Shown here one piece after another: positions 15,781 through 24,345 of a stretch of 64,000 nucleotides of DNA. This DNA is from Streptomyces sp. CG4. GTDB taxonomy: Bacteria > Actinomycetota > Actinomycetes > Streptomycetales > Streptomycetaceae. Under the pieces are notes generated by a model. That model did no database searches. It saw only the letters and a list, made by a program, of their open reading frames with translations, and was not told the origin of the DNA. The stretch's first letter is position 1. Every line of letters starts with the position of its first letter. A program made the position numbers and the translations under genes. The DNA is taken from assembly GCF_041080655.1 (NCBI RefSeq), contig NZ_CP163525.1, positions 5,456,001 to 5,520,000 of the forward strand. Reading direction: 5' to 3'.

Positions 15781-15795
15781 ATGACGGTCCGTCAG
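15781..15795. promoter_or_regulatory. Operator (A/C)TGAC-N5-GTCAG (site 4)
   Basis: ATGACGGTCCGTCAG; apart from the first base this is the full 15-bp palindrome CTGACGGNCCGTCAG. It lies between the divergent Ltp-like (15736, minus) and acyl-CoA dehydrogenase (15813, plus) starts and could control both. Confidence 0.8.
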
Positions 15796-15812
15796 ATGCG
15801 GAGGGAAGAGTC

Positions 15813-17075
15813 ATGGACACGCGCCTCACCGCCGAGCAGGACGAGATCCGCCGCACCCTGCGCGAGCTGCTGCACAAGCGGTGCGGGCCGGCGGAGCTGC
15901 GGAGCGCCGTCGACAGCCCGGCCGGACACGATCCCCTCCTGTGGTCCGCCCTCGCCGACCAGCTCGGCCTGCCGGGGCTCGCGCTGCCCGAGCGGTACGG
16001 CGGTGTCGGCTGCTCGGTCACCGAACTGGCCCTCGCCTGCGAGGAGATCGGCCGGGCGCTTGCCCCCTCACCGCTGTTCGCCACGTCCGTCCTCACCGCC
16101 CCGCTGATCCTCGCCCTCGGGACGGCGGCGCAGCGTGCCGAGCTGCTGCCCCGGCTGGCCGCCGGCAGCCTGACCGCCGCGCTGGCCGTCCCCGGTCCTG
16201 CCCTTGCCGCCGTCCTGGCTCTGACCTGCGGAAATTCCGGGTTCACGGCGGGTGGCGGACGGGCCGGGGGGGTGCAGGCCCGGCGTGTGGACGGTGACTG
16301 GCAGCTCTATGGGCAGGTGGACCAGGTGCTGGACGGGCACAGTGCGGGGCTGCTGCTCGTCGCCGCGCACACCGGAGGCTTTGCGCGGTCCCGGACCCGG
16401 CTGTTCCTGGTGGCGGGGGATGCGGCCGGTGTCGTACGGGCCCGGCAGACCGTGCTGGACGCCACTCGGCCACAGGGGCGGGTACAACTCCGGGATGTCC
16501 GGGGCGAGTTGCTCGGGGACGAGGGGGTGGACGTGTTGCCCGCGCTGGCCGCGGTGGGGGACTCGGCTGCCGCGGTGCTGGCCTGTGAGGCCGTGGGGGC
16601 GGCCGAGCGGGTGCTGGAGCGGACGGTGGAGTACGTCGGGCAACGGGAGCAGTTCGGGCGGCCGGTGGGCTCCTTCCAGGCGGTGAAGCATCGGCTGGCC
16701 GATGCGTATGTGGGGGTGCAGGCGGCTCGGTCGGCGGCGTACTACGCGGCGTGGGCCTCCGGCCGGGGCGCCGGGCCGCGGTCCGGTCCGACGCCGCCGA
16801 CGCTCGGGCAGGGGCAGGGGCAGGGGCAGGGGCAGGGGCAGGAGGAGCGGGGCGCTGGTGGGTTGGGGCTTGCGCAGGCCCTGGAGGCGTTGCGGGGGGC
16901 TGCTGCCGAGGGGATTCAGTTGCACGGCGGGATCGGGTTCACCTGGGAGCATGACGCGCAGCTGTACTTCAAGCGGGCGGCGGGGGACGAGCTGCTGTTC
17001 GGGCCGGTGCACCGGTTGCGGGACCGGGCCGCCGAGGTCGCCGGTCTCTTCGCGGGCGGCGAGGTGGCCGTCTGA
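15813..17075 (+). CDS. Acyl-CoA dehydrogenase with internal Gly-Gln repeat
   Basis: 420 residues. N-terminal helical domain (LTAEQDEIRRTLRELL, LGLPGLALPERYGGVGCSVTELALACEEIGRALAP), a middle beta domain and C-terminal FAD domain with YVGQREQFGRPVGSFQAVKHRLADAYV and IQLHGGIGFTWEHDAQLYFKRA, the standard fadE signatures. It alpha,beta-dehydrogenates an acyl-CoA, passing electrons to ETF. Between these two signatures (about residues 332-343) is (Gly-Gln)6 from a perfect hexanucleotide repeat. Mycobacterial fadEs of steroid catabolism often work as alpha2beta2 heteromers; only one subunit is visible here. GGAGGG precedes ATG 15813, and the operator lies 18 bp upstream. The stop overlaps the next gene (TGATG). 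Confidence 0.87.
   Translation: MDTRLTAEQDEIRRTLRELLHKRCGPAELRSAVDSPAGHDPLLWSALADQLGLPGLALPERYGGVGCSVTELALACEEIGRALAPSPLFATSVLTAPLILALGTAAQRAELLPRLAAGSLTAALAVPGPALAAVLALTCGNSGFTAGGGRAGGVQARRVDGDWQLYGQVDQVLDGHSAGLLLVAAHTGGFARSRTRLFLVAGDAAGVVRARQTVLDATRPQGRVQLRDVRGELLGDEGVDVLPALAAVGDSAAAVLACEAVGAAERVLERTVEYVGQREQFGRPVGSFQAVKHRLADAYVGVQAARSAAYYAAWASGRGAGPRSGPTPPTLGQGQGQGQGQGQEERGAGGLGLAQALEALRGAAAEGIQLHGGIGFTWEHDAQLYFKRAAGDELLFGPVHRLRDRAAEVAGLFAGGEVAV
16806..16841 (+). repeat. (GGGCAG)6 microsatellite inside the acyl-CoA dehydrogenase
   Basis: Six exact tandem copies of GGGCAG in frame encode (Gly-Gln)6 in the loop before the last FAD-domain helices. Length change by slippage would keep the frame. 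Confidence 0.9.
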
Positions 17076-17557
17076 TGGCCGGCCTCGGCGTCCGCCTCGT
17101 GCAGCGGGTGTCGGCCACCCGCGCCTTCGCGAAGGTCGCCCCGCATATGGTCCCCGCGCTCGACCGGAGCGTGCACCGGCTCACCGGCGGCCGCTTCCTG
17201 CTCAGCGCCCGGATGCTGCCCGGGGTGGTCCTCACCTCCACCGGCGCCCGCAGTGGCCTGCCCCGCCGGACCCCGCTGGCCTGCATGCCGGAGGCGGACG
17301 GCAAGAGCTGGATCCTGGTCGGCTCGAACTTCGGCCGCACGGCCCATCCGGCCTGGACGCACAATCTGCTCGCCCATCCCGACGCCTCGATCAGCTGGAA
17401 GGGGCGGGACGTCCGCGTCACGGCCCGGCTGCTGGAGGGGCGGGAGCGGGCCGCCGTCTGGACGGCACTGCTGGCGTTCTGGCCGCCGTACGCCACGTAC
17501 CAGGCGCGGGTGGACCGGGAGATCCGCCTCTTCCGGCTGACGCGCGCGGAGGGCTAG
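17075..17557 (+). CDS. DDN-like F420-dependent nitroreductase family protein
   Basis: 160 residues. The C-terminal 110 residues carry the deazaflavin-dependent nitroreductase (DDN) fold: VVLTSTGARSGLPRRTPLACMPEADG, WILVGSNFGRTAHPAWTHNLLAHPDASISWKGRDVRVTARLL and the terminal YQARVDREIRLFRLTR. GRxSGxPRxTPL and NxGxxxHPxWxxNLxAxP are family motifs for F420 binding. ATG 17075 overlaps the acyl-CoA dehydrogenase stop by 1 nt, so it is expressed with the regulon. It may reduce an unsaturated or quinone-like intermediate using F420H2. Converges with the LysE gene. Confidence 0.82.
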   Translation: MAGLGVRLVQRVSATRAFAKVAPHMVPALDRSVHRLTGGRFLLSARMLPGVVLTSTGARSGLPRRTPLACMPEADGKSWILVGSNFGRTAHPAWTHNLLAHPDASISWKGRDVRVTARLLEGRERAAVWTALLAFWPPYATYQARVDREIRLFRLTRAEG

Positions 17558-17582
17558 GCGAGTGGTTCCGGCCCTCGCGCAG

Positions 17583-18203
17583 CTACAGCGTCGCCAACCG
17601 CTCCACCAGCAAGAACGCCCCGATCCCCAGCATCGCCGCCCCCGACGTGCGCGTCACCGCCCGAGCCGCCGCGGGCCGCGCGGCGAGCAGCGCGCGGGAC
17701 AGGGCGCCGACGCTCAGGTACACGGCCGCGCAGCACGCCATGTGGAGCAGGCCCAGGGTCGCGGTCTGGACGGGGACGGGCAGGTGGGCGCCCTTGAGGG
17801 TGAGGAACTGGGGGAGGACCGAGAAGTAGAGCAGCAGGCCCTTGGGGTTCAGGCCGCTGATCGTGGCGCCGCGGAGGAACAGCCGGCACGCACCGGCCGT
17901 GGGGGTGCCGTCCGCACCCGGCACCGCCGGACGGCGCAGGACGCTCCAGCCGAGCCAGAGGAGATATCCCGCGCCCGCCACCGTCAGGGCCGTCAGCAGT
18001 TTCGGGGAGCCCGCGACCAGGACCGCCAGGCCCGCCGTCGCCAAGGCCGTGTGCAGGGCGTAGCCGCAGACCAGACCGGTGACCGCGCGCGGCACCGAGC
18101 GGCCGCGCAGGGCGGTCGTGATGACGTACGCCCAGTCGGCGCCCGGTACGCACACCAGCAGCAGATCCACGGCGAGGAAGGAGAAGAGCAGTCCCGAATC
18201 CAT
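17583..18203 (-). CDS. LysE-family exporter
   Basis: 206 residues with about six transmembrane helices: LLFSFLAVDLLLVCVPGADWAYVI (N-terminal signature with PGAD), AVTGLVCGYALHTALATAGLAVLV, LLTALTVAGAGYLLWLGW, FLRGATISGLNPKGLLLYFSVLPQF (the family's NPK motif) and a C-terminal pair. LysE/RhtB proteins export amino acids. ATG 18203 lacks a clear ribosome site, so it may be leaderless. Divergent from an Lrp/AsnC regulator 83 bp away, the usual arrangement of an exporter and its amino-acid-sensing activator. Substrate probably an amino acid; not determinable here. Confidence 0.86.
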   Translation of the reverse strand: MDSGLLFSFLAVDLLLVCVPGADWAYVITTALRGRSVPRAVTGLVCGYALHTALATAGLAVLVAGSPKLLTALTVAGAGYLLWLGWSVLRRPAVPGADGTPTAGACRLFLRGATISGLNPKGLLLYFSVLPQFLTLKGAHLPVPVQTATLGLLHMACCAAVYLSVGALSRALLAARPAAARAVTRTSGAAMLGIGAFLLVERLATL

Positions 18204-18285
18204 ACTGGGGACATTAGGCGTGAATGGCCCGAAAGTGTTTCCGAAGTTTGCCCATGATCCGGGGTTCTGGGGAAGAATCTTCCTC

Positions 18286-18738
18286 GTGGACGACGTAGAC
18301 AGAAAGATCCTTGCCGAGCTGCAGCAGGACGGGCGGCTGACCGTGACCGAGCTGGCCGCGCGGGTGCGGCTCAGCGTCTCGCCCTGCCACCGGCGGCTGC
18401 GCGAGCTGGAGCGCTCCGGGGCCATCCAGGGCTACCGGGCGGTCGTGGACGCGACCGCGCTCGGCCTGAACTTCGAGGCGCTGGTCTTCGTGTCCATGCG
18501 GCAGGAGGACCGGGACACGGTCGTCGAGTTCGAGCGGGCCGTGGGCGAGCTGGAGCACGTCCTCGACGCCCAGCGCCTGTTCGGCGAGCCCGACTATCTG
18601 CTCCGGATCGCCACCGCCGACCTCGCGGCCTTCCAGCGGCTGTACGACGAGCGGCTCGCGACCCTGCCCGGAGTGCAGCGGCTGACCTCGACGCTGGTGA
18701 TGAAGCACGTCGTACGGGACCGTCCGCTGCCCGCGTGA
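18286..18738 (+). CDS. Lrp/AsnC-family transcriptional regulator
   Basis: 150 residues. N-terminal winged HTH (VDDVDRKILAELQQDGRLTVTELAARVRLSVSPCHRRLRELERSGAIQGYRAVVD) and C-terminal RAM ligand domain (EALVFVSMRQEDRDTVVEFERAV, DAQRLFGEPDYLLRIATADLAAFQRLYDERLATLPGV). Start GTG 18286 has GGGGAAG upstream. It probably senses an amino acid and controls the divergent LysE exporter; the 83-bp gap would hold its site. The two HTH helices are complete. Confidence 0.88.
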   Translation: MDDVDRKILAELQQDGRLTVTELAARVRLSVSPCHRRLRELERSGAIQGYRAVVDATALGLNFEALVFVSMRQEDRDTVVEFERAVGELEHVLDAQRLFGEPDYLLRIATADLAAFQRLYDERLATLPGVQRLTSTLVMKHVVRDRPLPA

Positions 18739-18860
18739 CGGCGCATGACAGCGCACGGCAGTGCACAGCAGCGCAGGCGGTGGCTCGACCGCTCACGCGG
18801 GTGAACCACCGCCTGCCAGACAGGACTTGGGGACTGGGGTGTTGGAATAAGAGCCGGGTG

Positions 18861-19508
18861 TTACTTGGTCGGCTTCTTTCCGGTCACGCCCAGGTGGACC
18901 AACAGCGCCAGATTCGGCTTCAGTTCGGCCTGCTTCACACCCCAGGACTGGAAGCCCTTCTGGTGTGCCGCCACCGCCGCGAGCATCGCGACCAGCGAGC
19001 CGGCCACCGCCGCCGGGTTCACGTCCTTGTCGACCCTGCCCTTGGCCTGCAATTGGGCGATGGCGTCCGCCAGGGAGTTGTTCACCGAGTTCAGAATTTT
19101 CATGCGGAGCTTGTAGAACCGTTTGTCCCCCTCGGCCGCGCCGAGGTCGACGACGCGCAGAATCGCGTCGTTCTTGCGCCAGAACTCCAGGAAGCCGTCC
19201 ACGAGTTCCTGCGCGGTCTGCCACCCGGACTTACCGGCCCAGGACCGGCCTTCGAGCAGTTCGGTCAAACCCGCGCCCTCGGCCGCCATTTGCTCGGCGA
19301 TCTCCAGGACGGCGCCTTCGACGTCCGGGAAATACTGGTAAAAGGTCGCGGGTGAAGTACCCGCCTTCCGGGCGACATCGATGACCTTGACGTCCCGGTA
19401 GGGGGAGGAGCTGAGCATCTCGCTGAGGCAGTCGAGCAGCTTCTGCCGGGTCGCCTGCCCGCGTCGGCCGGCCACGCGACCGTCGACGGTACGCACTTGT
19501 CCTGTCAT
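18861..19508 (-). CDS. TetR-family regulator (candidate for the CTGAC-N5-GTCAG regulon)
   Basis: 215 residues. HTH at about 20-65: ATRQKLLDCLSEMLSSSPYRDVKVIDVARKAGTSPATFYQYFPDVEGAVLEIAEQM; the C-terminal ligand domain has DGFLEFWRKNDAILRVVDLGAAEGDKRFYKLRMKILNSVNNSLADAI. It is the only TetR gene in the window. It sits centrally among the ten palindromic operators, and a degenerate copy of the operator (19502-19516) overlaps its start codon, which would give autoregulation. Many TetR repressors of acyl-CoA catabolism respond to acyl-CoA ligands. Linking this protein to the operators is inference: in S. coelicolor a TetR gene also precedes kbpA-afsK as I recall, so it could instead serve afsK. 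Confidence 0.85.
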   Translation of the reverse strand: MTGQVRTVDGRVAGRRGQATRQKLLDCLSEMLSSSPYRDVKVIDVARKAGTSPATFYQYFPDVEGAVLEIAEQMAAEGAGLTELLEGRSWAGKSGWQTAQELVDGFLEFWRKNDAILRVVDLGAAEGDKRFYKLRMKILNSVNNSLADAIAQLQAKGRVDKDVNPAAVAGSLVAMLAAVAAHQKGFQSWGVKQAELKPNLALLVHLGVTGKKPTK

Positions 19509-19516
19509 GCCGTCAG
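19502..19516. promoter_or_regulatory. Degenerate operator over the TetR start codon
   Basis: CTGTCATGCCGTCAG matches CTGACGGNCCGTCAG at 11 of 14 defined bases; the right arm is perfect. It spans the TetR initiation codon. Could be an autoregulatory site or chance. Confidence 0.3.
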
Positions 19517-19630
19517 CTTACCGAGGGGTGATCGGAGCGCGATTCGGCCGAGTGCAAATGGGGTGCATGGGTGCTCTGAGGGTGGTGTGCCTGGTCTGCG
19601 CGGTGCGCGCGGCCCGGTTACTTTGGCGGC

Positions 19631-20452
19631 ATGGCCGAAAACAGGGCATCCGCGAACGAAGACGCGGAAGAGGCGGAAGTGGCAGAAGGCGTGATAGAGG
19701 CCGAAGAGGTGGTCGAGGGGGAAGTGGTCGAGGCGGAGGGGGCGGAAGAGGCGTATGGGGAGGGTGTGCCCTGCTGGGTGGACGCCCAGCTCAACGACGT
19801 CGAGGCGGGCAAGCGGTTCTACGGTGCGCTCTTCGGGTGGTCCTTCGAGGACGCCTACGGCTCCTCGGTGTGGGCCCTGCTGCGCGGCGCGCCGGTCGCC
19901 TCACTGGCCCCCAAGCTGGACGGCCGTATGCCCACCGTCTGGATGGTCTCCTTCGCCACTCCGGACGCCGAGGCCCTCGGCCGGCGGATCACCGCGGCCG
20001 GCGGGCACGTGGTCATGGCCCCGTTCCCGGTGGGCGACCTCGGGGTCGCCGCCCTCGCCACCGATCCCGAGGGCGCGGTGTTCGGGCTGTGGCAGGCGAG
20101 CAGCCATCGCGGCTTCGGGCGCCGGCACGAGCCCGGCACCTTCGTCTGGGCCCAGCTGTACACCCGGGACACGGCCACCGCCAACACCTTCTACGGCGGT
20201 CTCTTCCACGACGCCCTGTTCGGCGCGGGCGCCCGGCCCGACTTCGGCCGGTCCGACGTCACCGAGGTCTTCCCGGCCGAGATGCCCCCGCACTTCCTCG
20301 CCCACTTCCGGGTCGCCGACCTCGACGGCGCCCTGGGGGTCGTACAGCGGCTCGGCGGCCGGGTGCAGGCGCCACCCTTCGAGACGTCGTACGGACTGGT
20401 GGCCGTCGTCACCGACAATCAGGGGGCGTCGTTCGCACTGCTGCAGCGCTGA
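19631..20452 (+). CDS. kbpA: Two-domain VOC/glyoxalase-fold protein, probable AfsK-binding protein KbpA
   Basis: 273 residues. The first ~45 residues are an acidic Glu/Ala/Val low-complexity tail, followed by two VOC domains (VPCWVDAQLNDVEAGKRFYGALFGWSFE ... FGLWQAS and GTFVWAQLYTRDTATANTFYGGLF ... FALLQR). The metal ligands expected of a VOC enzyme are poorly kept. In S. coelicolor the gene directly upstream of afsK encodes KbpA, which binds AfsK and inhibits its autophosphorylation; position and orientation here match, hence the symbol. ATG 19631, 210 bp before afsK, same strand. If KbpA is right, it acts as a brake on the AfsK-AfsR cascade in the cytoplasm. Confidence 0.7.
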   Translation: MAENRASANEDAEEAEVAEGVIEAEEVVEGEVVEAEGAEEAYGEGVPCWVDAQLNDVEAGKRFYGALFGWSFEDAYGSSVWALLRGAPVASLAPKLDGRMPTVWMVSFATPDAEALGRRITAAGGHVVMAPFPVGDLGVAALATDPEGAVFGLWQASSHRGFGRRHEPGTFVWAQLYTRDTATANTFYGGLFHDALFGAGARPDFGRSDVTEVFPAEMPPHFLAHFRVADLDGALGVVQRLGGRVQAPPFETSYGLVAVVTDNQGASFALLQR

Positions 20453-20662
20453 TCCGCACGGGTTCGCCGCCGATATGCCAGAGCTTTGTCCCCTTTGTGA
20501 TGGTTGGGCATGAGACACCCCTATCCTCACCGGGTTCGCAACCGGGCGCCCGGCCAGGAAGAATCGGGGTGCGTGCCGCCACGGCGGTGCGGTGGTGAGA
20601 CGCTGCACTTCGGCCGCGTACATAGATGGGTGGCGCGGCTCGTACGGGGAGGTGGCAGGCAA

Positions 20663-23008
20663 GTGGTGGATCAGCTGACACAGCACGATCCGAGGCGGAT
20701 CGGGCCGTTCGAGGTGCTGGGGCGGCTGGGCGCCGGCGGCATGGGGCTGGTCTATCTGGCGCGCTCGGCGTCCGGCCGGCGCGTGGCGATCAAGACGGTG
20801 CGCACCGAGCTGGCCGAGGACCAGCTGTTCCGCGTCCGCTTCACCCGTGAGGTGGAAGCGGCCCGCGCGGTCTCCGGCTTCTACACGGCCGCCGTGGTCG
20901 ACGCCGACCCGCGCGCCGCCGTGCCGTGGCTCGCGACCGCGTACGTCCCCGCGCCCTCCCTCGAGGAGATAGTGAACGACTGCGGGCCGCTCCCGGCCCA
21001 GGCCGTGCGCTGGCTCGCCGCGGGCGTCGCGGAGGCCCTCCAGTCCATCCACGGCGCCGGACTGGTCCACCGCGACCTCAAGCCGTCCAACGTGCTCGTG
21101 GTCGAGGACGGCCCCCGGGTGATCGACTTCGGCATCGCGTCGGGCGTCTCCAACACCCGCCTGACCATGACGAACGTCGCCGTCGGTACCCCCGCCTACA
21201 TGTCCCCCGAGCAGGCCAAGGACTCCCGCAGCGTCACCGGCGCCAGCGACGTCTTCTCGCTCGGCTCCATGCTGGTCTTCGCGGCCACCGGCCACCCGCC
21301 CTTCCACGGCGCCAACCCGGTCGAGACGGTCTTCATGCTGCTGCGCGAGGGCCCGGACCTCACCGGCCTGCCCGACGAGCTGCGCCCGCTGATCGAGTCC
21401 TGTATGCAGATGGAGGCCACCGGCCGGCCCAACCCCGCCGACCTCCAGGCCCAGCTCGCCCCGCACCTCTTCGGCTCCGGATCGGACGACAGCGGCACCG
21501 CCTCCGCCTGGCTGCCCGAGAAGGCCGTCGCCCTCATCGAGGCCCGCCGCGGCGGCCGCCCCGCCGCCAAGCCCGCCCCGGTCACCACCGGCGGCCCGCG
21601 CAGCGGTGGCCGCTCAGCGATCCCCCCGCCGCCCGCGTACGACCCGCCCGTCCCCGTCGGCGCCCCCGACAACGGCCCGGTCCGGCTGGCCGGCGCCCAG
21701 GTGCCCATCGGCCCCGGCCCACGCGTCGCCGACGCCCGCGCCGCCGCCGTCAAGGCACCCCCGCCGGAGGCCGGCCTGGTCGCCAACTGGTCCCGCCCGC
21801 GCCCCGGCGTCGCCGGCACGGACCCTGCCGTAGGCCCTGCCGTACCGCCCGTCCCGCCCGCGCCCCCGGAGACGGCGAGCGGCTGGCGGCCCTGGCGGTT
21901 CCGCATGTCCAACGAGGTCTGGGGCACCCCGGCCGTCGACGGCGACCTGGTCTACGTCACCTCCTTCGAGGTGCACGCCCTGGACGTGGCCACCGGCCGG
22001 CGCCGCTTCAAGACGCGGGACGTCGCCTGGTCGATGGCGGTGGCGGACGGCCGTATCCACGCCTCCGACGGCCCGACCCTGTTCGCCCTGGACGCCCGCG
22101 AGGGCACCGACCTGTGGCGGCTGTCCACGGACGCCTGGGTGTACTCGCTGAAGGCCGACCGCGGCACGGTCGTCACCGGCACCCGCGGCGGCGGCGTCCA
22201 GGCCTGGGAGGCCGCGAACGGGCAGAAGCTGTGGGAGATCGCCGGCTGCCAGACCGACTTCGAGTCCCCCGAGGCCGGCCCGCTCGTCCACGACGGCACG
22301 GTCTACGTCTGGCAGGACGCCCGGCTGCGCGCCCTGGACGCCCGCACCGGCGAGGAGCGCTGGTCGTACCCGGTCGGCGACGCGGCCTCCTGCGGCGGTG
22401 TGCCCGTCCGGCTCGCCCCGGCCCCCGACGGCTACGTCTACGTCTCCGCGGGCACCCGTGTCCTCGCCATCGAGGCGGCGAGCGGGATGGTCCGCTGGCA
22501 CTTCGAGGCACCGGCGGTCTTCCTGTCGCCGCCCGCCTTCACCCCGGGCCCCGCGGTGACCGGCGGCGGGGTCTACCTGGCGGACTACCTCGGCACGGTC
22601 TACGCCCTCGACGCCACCGACGGCCGCGACCGCTGGCGCATCGCGACGGAGGCGCGCTCCTCCATCGAACCGGTGCTGGTGGCGGCCGGCCATGTCCACG
22701 TCGGCAGCGGCAAGGGCCTGTACACCCTGGACGCGGTCACCGGCACGCCCAAGTGGCGCTTCCAGGCGGGCGGCGACGTCGTGGGCGCCCCGGCGGTCGC
22801 GGAGGGCCGGATCCACTTCGGCTCCACCGACCATCTGCTGTACACGCTCAAGGCCGACGACGGCCGGCTGCGCTGGAAGCTGGCGACCGGCGGCGAGATC
22901 ACCGGCTCGCCGGTGGTCAAGGACGGCGTGGTGTACGCGTGCAGCAAGGACCGCTGCGTGTACGCGCTGGACGCGGAGAAGGGGACGGGCACGGCCCGCA
23001 CGGTGTGA
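20663..23008 (+). CDS. afsK: Serine/threonine protein kinase AfsK with C-terminal PQQ propeller
   Basis: 781 residues. Kinase domain at residues 13-275: glycine loop LGAGGMGLVY, Lys44 in VAIKTV, HRDLKPSNV at 136-144, DFG at 155-157 and GTPAYMSPEQA. A Pro/Ala-rich linker (about 310-445) follows, with no transmembrane helix, then six to seven PQQ-like beta-propeller repeats (WSMAVADGRIHASDGPTLFALDAREG, VYVWQDARLRALDARTGEERW, VYLADYLGTVYALDATDGRDRW). This architecture and the kbpA/afsR/afsS neighbourhood identify AfsK, which autophosphorylates and phosphorylates AfsR to raise antibiotic production. GTG 20663 was chosen (GGGGAGG upstream); the longer frame is not kinase-like. Lacks a membrane anchor, as AfsK does. 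Confidence 0.9.
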   Translation: MVDQLTQHDPRRIGPFEVLGRLGAGGMGLVYLARSASGRRVAIKTVRTELAEDQLFRVRFTREVEAARAVSGFYTAAVVDADPRAAVPWLATAYVPAPSLEEIVNDCGPLPAQAVRWLAAGVAEALQSIHGAGLVHRDLKPSNVLVVEDGPRVIDFGIASGVSNTRLTMTNVAVGTPAYMSPEQAKDSRSVTGASDVFSLGSMLVFAATGHPPFHGANPVETVFMLLREGPDLTGLPDELRPLIESCMQMEATGRPNPADLQAQLAPHLFGSGSDDSGTASAWLPEKAVALIEARRGGRPAAKPAPVTTGGPRSGGRSAIPPPPAYDPPVPVGAPDNGPVRLAGAQVPIGPGPRVADARAAAVKAPPPEAGLVANWSRPRPGVAGTDPAVGPAVPPVPPAPPETASGWRPWRFRMSNEVWGTPAVDGDLVYVTSFEVHALDVATGRRRFKTRDVAWSMAVADGRIHASDGPTLFALDAREGTDLWRLSTDAWVYSLKADRGTVVTGTRGGGVQAWEAANGQKLWEIAGCQTDFESPEAGPLVHDGTVYVWQDARLRALDARTGEERWSYPVGDAASCGGVPVRLAPAPDGYVYVSAGTRVLAIEAASGMVRWHFEAPAVFLSPPAFTPGPAVTGGGVYLADYLGTVYALDATDGRDRWRIATEARSSIEPVLVAAGHVHVGSGKGLYTLDAVTGTPKWRFQAGGDVVGAPAVAEGRIHFGSTDHLLYTLKADDGRLRWKLATGGEITGSPVVKDGVVYACSKDRCVYALDAEKGTGTARTV

Positions 23009-23132
23009 GGACGTGAGGGCCTGACGGGGGAGTGCGACGGCCGTCGTACCGGTGTGTCACGGAAGGGCTCCAGACGGCGGCCGTCCCAGGGCTGACGCTA
23101 CCCCCGGTGCGCGTTCCTCGCCACGCGGTCAC

Positions 23133-23909
23133 TCACCGTGTCCGCGGCTCGGTACGGTCCCTGCCCCGGAACAGTTCCGCCTGCCGCTCGGCCGGCAGAC
23201 TGCCGAGCGCGATGAGCTGCGGGGCCTGCGCGAACGCCTGGGCCCGGCCCGCCTCCTTGGCCGCCCACAGCGCCCGCACGGTCCCCTGCACCCCCTCCGC
23301 CGGATACCCGGCGACGACGGCGGCACAGCGCACCGCGGCGGCCAACGCGCCGCCCTCCTCGGTGACTTCGGAGACGAGCCCGATCTCATGGGCCCGCCGT
23401 GCGGAGATCCGCTCGGCGGCGCCCATGAGCATCATCCGGGCCACCTCCCCGTACGGCATCCGCGCCGCCATCAGCATGGACTCGTAGGCGCTGACCATGC
23501 CGTACGTCGTATGCGGATCGAAGAAGACGGCCGTCGGATCGGCGACGACGAACTCGCACTCCCCCAGCAGATAGAAGGCACCCCCGCAGGCCATCCCGCG
23601 CACCGCGGCGACGACGGGCTTCCACAGGTCGTTCGCCTTCGGCCCGACGGTCAGCAGCGGATCGTCCAGCATGTACGGCGACGAGGGCTGCGGTACGACG
23701 ACGTCCCGGTCGATCCCGGTGCAGAACGCCCGCTCCCCGCTCCCGGTGAGCACCACGGCCCGCACCGAGTCGTCGAACCGCAACGCCCGCCAGACCTCGG
23801 TGAGTTCGCGAGCCATGTCCATGTCGATGGCGTTGAGGCGGTGCGCCCGGTCGAGGGTGACGATGGCGACCCCGCTGTCCTTGTCGGCCGCCAGCCGCAC
23901 GGTGCTCAC
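23133..23909 (-). CDS. Enoyl-CoA hydratase/isomerase family protein
   Basis: 258 residues. Crotonase motifs: TLDRAHRLNAIDMDMARELTEVW, GSGERAFCTGIDRDVV (oxyanion loop) and AAVRGMACGGAFYLLGECEFVVADPTAVFFDPHTTYGMVSAYES. The second-loop region carries Glu/Asp at FDPHTTYG rather than the standard GxxPxxG, a branch common beside Ltp/DUF35 genes in actinobacteria. GTG 23909 overlaps the DUF35 stop (GTGA). Third gene of the Ltp-DUF35-hydratase operon driven from the operator pair at 25521-25562. Likely hydrates the enoyl-CoA cleaved by the aldolase. It converges with afsK, with 124 bp between. Confidence 0.84.
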   Translation of the reverse strand: MSTVRLAADKDSGVAIVTLDRAHRLNAIDMDMARELTEVWRALRFDDSVRAVVLTGSGERAFCTGIDRDVVVPQPSSPYMLDDPLLTVGPKANDLWKPVVAAVRGMACGGAFYLLGECEFVVADPTAVFFDPHTTYGMVSAYESMLMAARMPYGEVARMMLMGAAERISARRAHEIGLVSEVTEEGGALAAAVRCAAVVAGYPAEGVQGTVRALWAAKEAGRAQAFAQAPQLIALGSLPAERQAELFRGRDRTEPRTR

Positions 23910-24316
23910 GCGAGCACCCACTGCGGCAACCCGCCGTCACCGAAGACGACATGCACCCGCGCGCCGATCCTGAGGCGCCCCGGATCGAGGGAGTCGAGAG
24001 GGGCGCCCGCATGACGGACCACATTGCCGACGAGCCGGATCCGCGGCGCGTCCTCCAGCTCCACCACGACCACGTTGTACGGCGCCACTTCGGCGTACTC
24101 GGGCAGCAGCGGCGGATGCGGCACGACGTACGACCACACGCGACCGCGCCCCGACACCGCCCGCCACTCGCTCGCGAAGGACTGGCAGTGCGGGCAGCAG
24201 GGCCGGGGCGGGAACCGCGGCTCACCGCACTCGCCGCAGACCTGGACACGCAGTTCACCCCGGGCCGCGTACTCCCAGAAGGGCGCGCCGTCGGTATCGG
24301 TGACGGGCTTCAGCAT
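23906..24316 (-). CDS. DUF35 Zn-ribbon/OB-fold protein (Ltp partner, second copy)
   Basis: 136 residues. Zinc ribbon LRVQVCGECGEPRFPPRPCCPHC (two CxxC pairs), OB fold GRGRVWSYVVPHPPLLPEYAEVAPYNVVVVEL and LRIGARVHVVFGDGG. It sits directly downstream of the Ltp-like gene at 24346-25500 (29-bp gap) and overlaps the enoyl-CoA hydratase, so the three form an operon. By analogy with the ChsH2-DUF35/Ltp2 complex it should dock on the Ltp protein and support retro-aldol cleavage. AGGAGTTGAGGAGG precedes ATG 24316. It is a diverged paralogue of the DUF35 protein at 11130. Confidence 0.84.
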   Translation of the reverse strand: MLKPVTDTDGAPFWEYAARGELRVQVCGECGEPRFPPRPCCPHCQSFASEWRAVSGRGRVWSYVVPHPPLLPEYAEVAPYNVVVVELEDAPRIRLVGNVVRHAGAPLDSLDPGRLRIGARVHVVFGDGGLPQWVLA

Positions 24317-24345
24317 GATCAGCTCCTCCTCAACTCCTTGACTCC

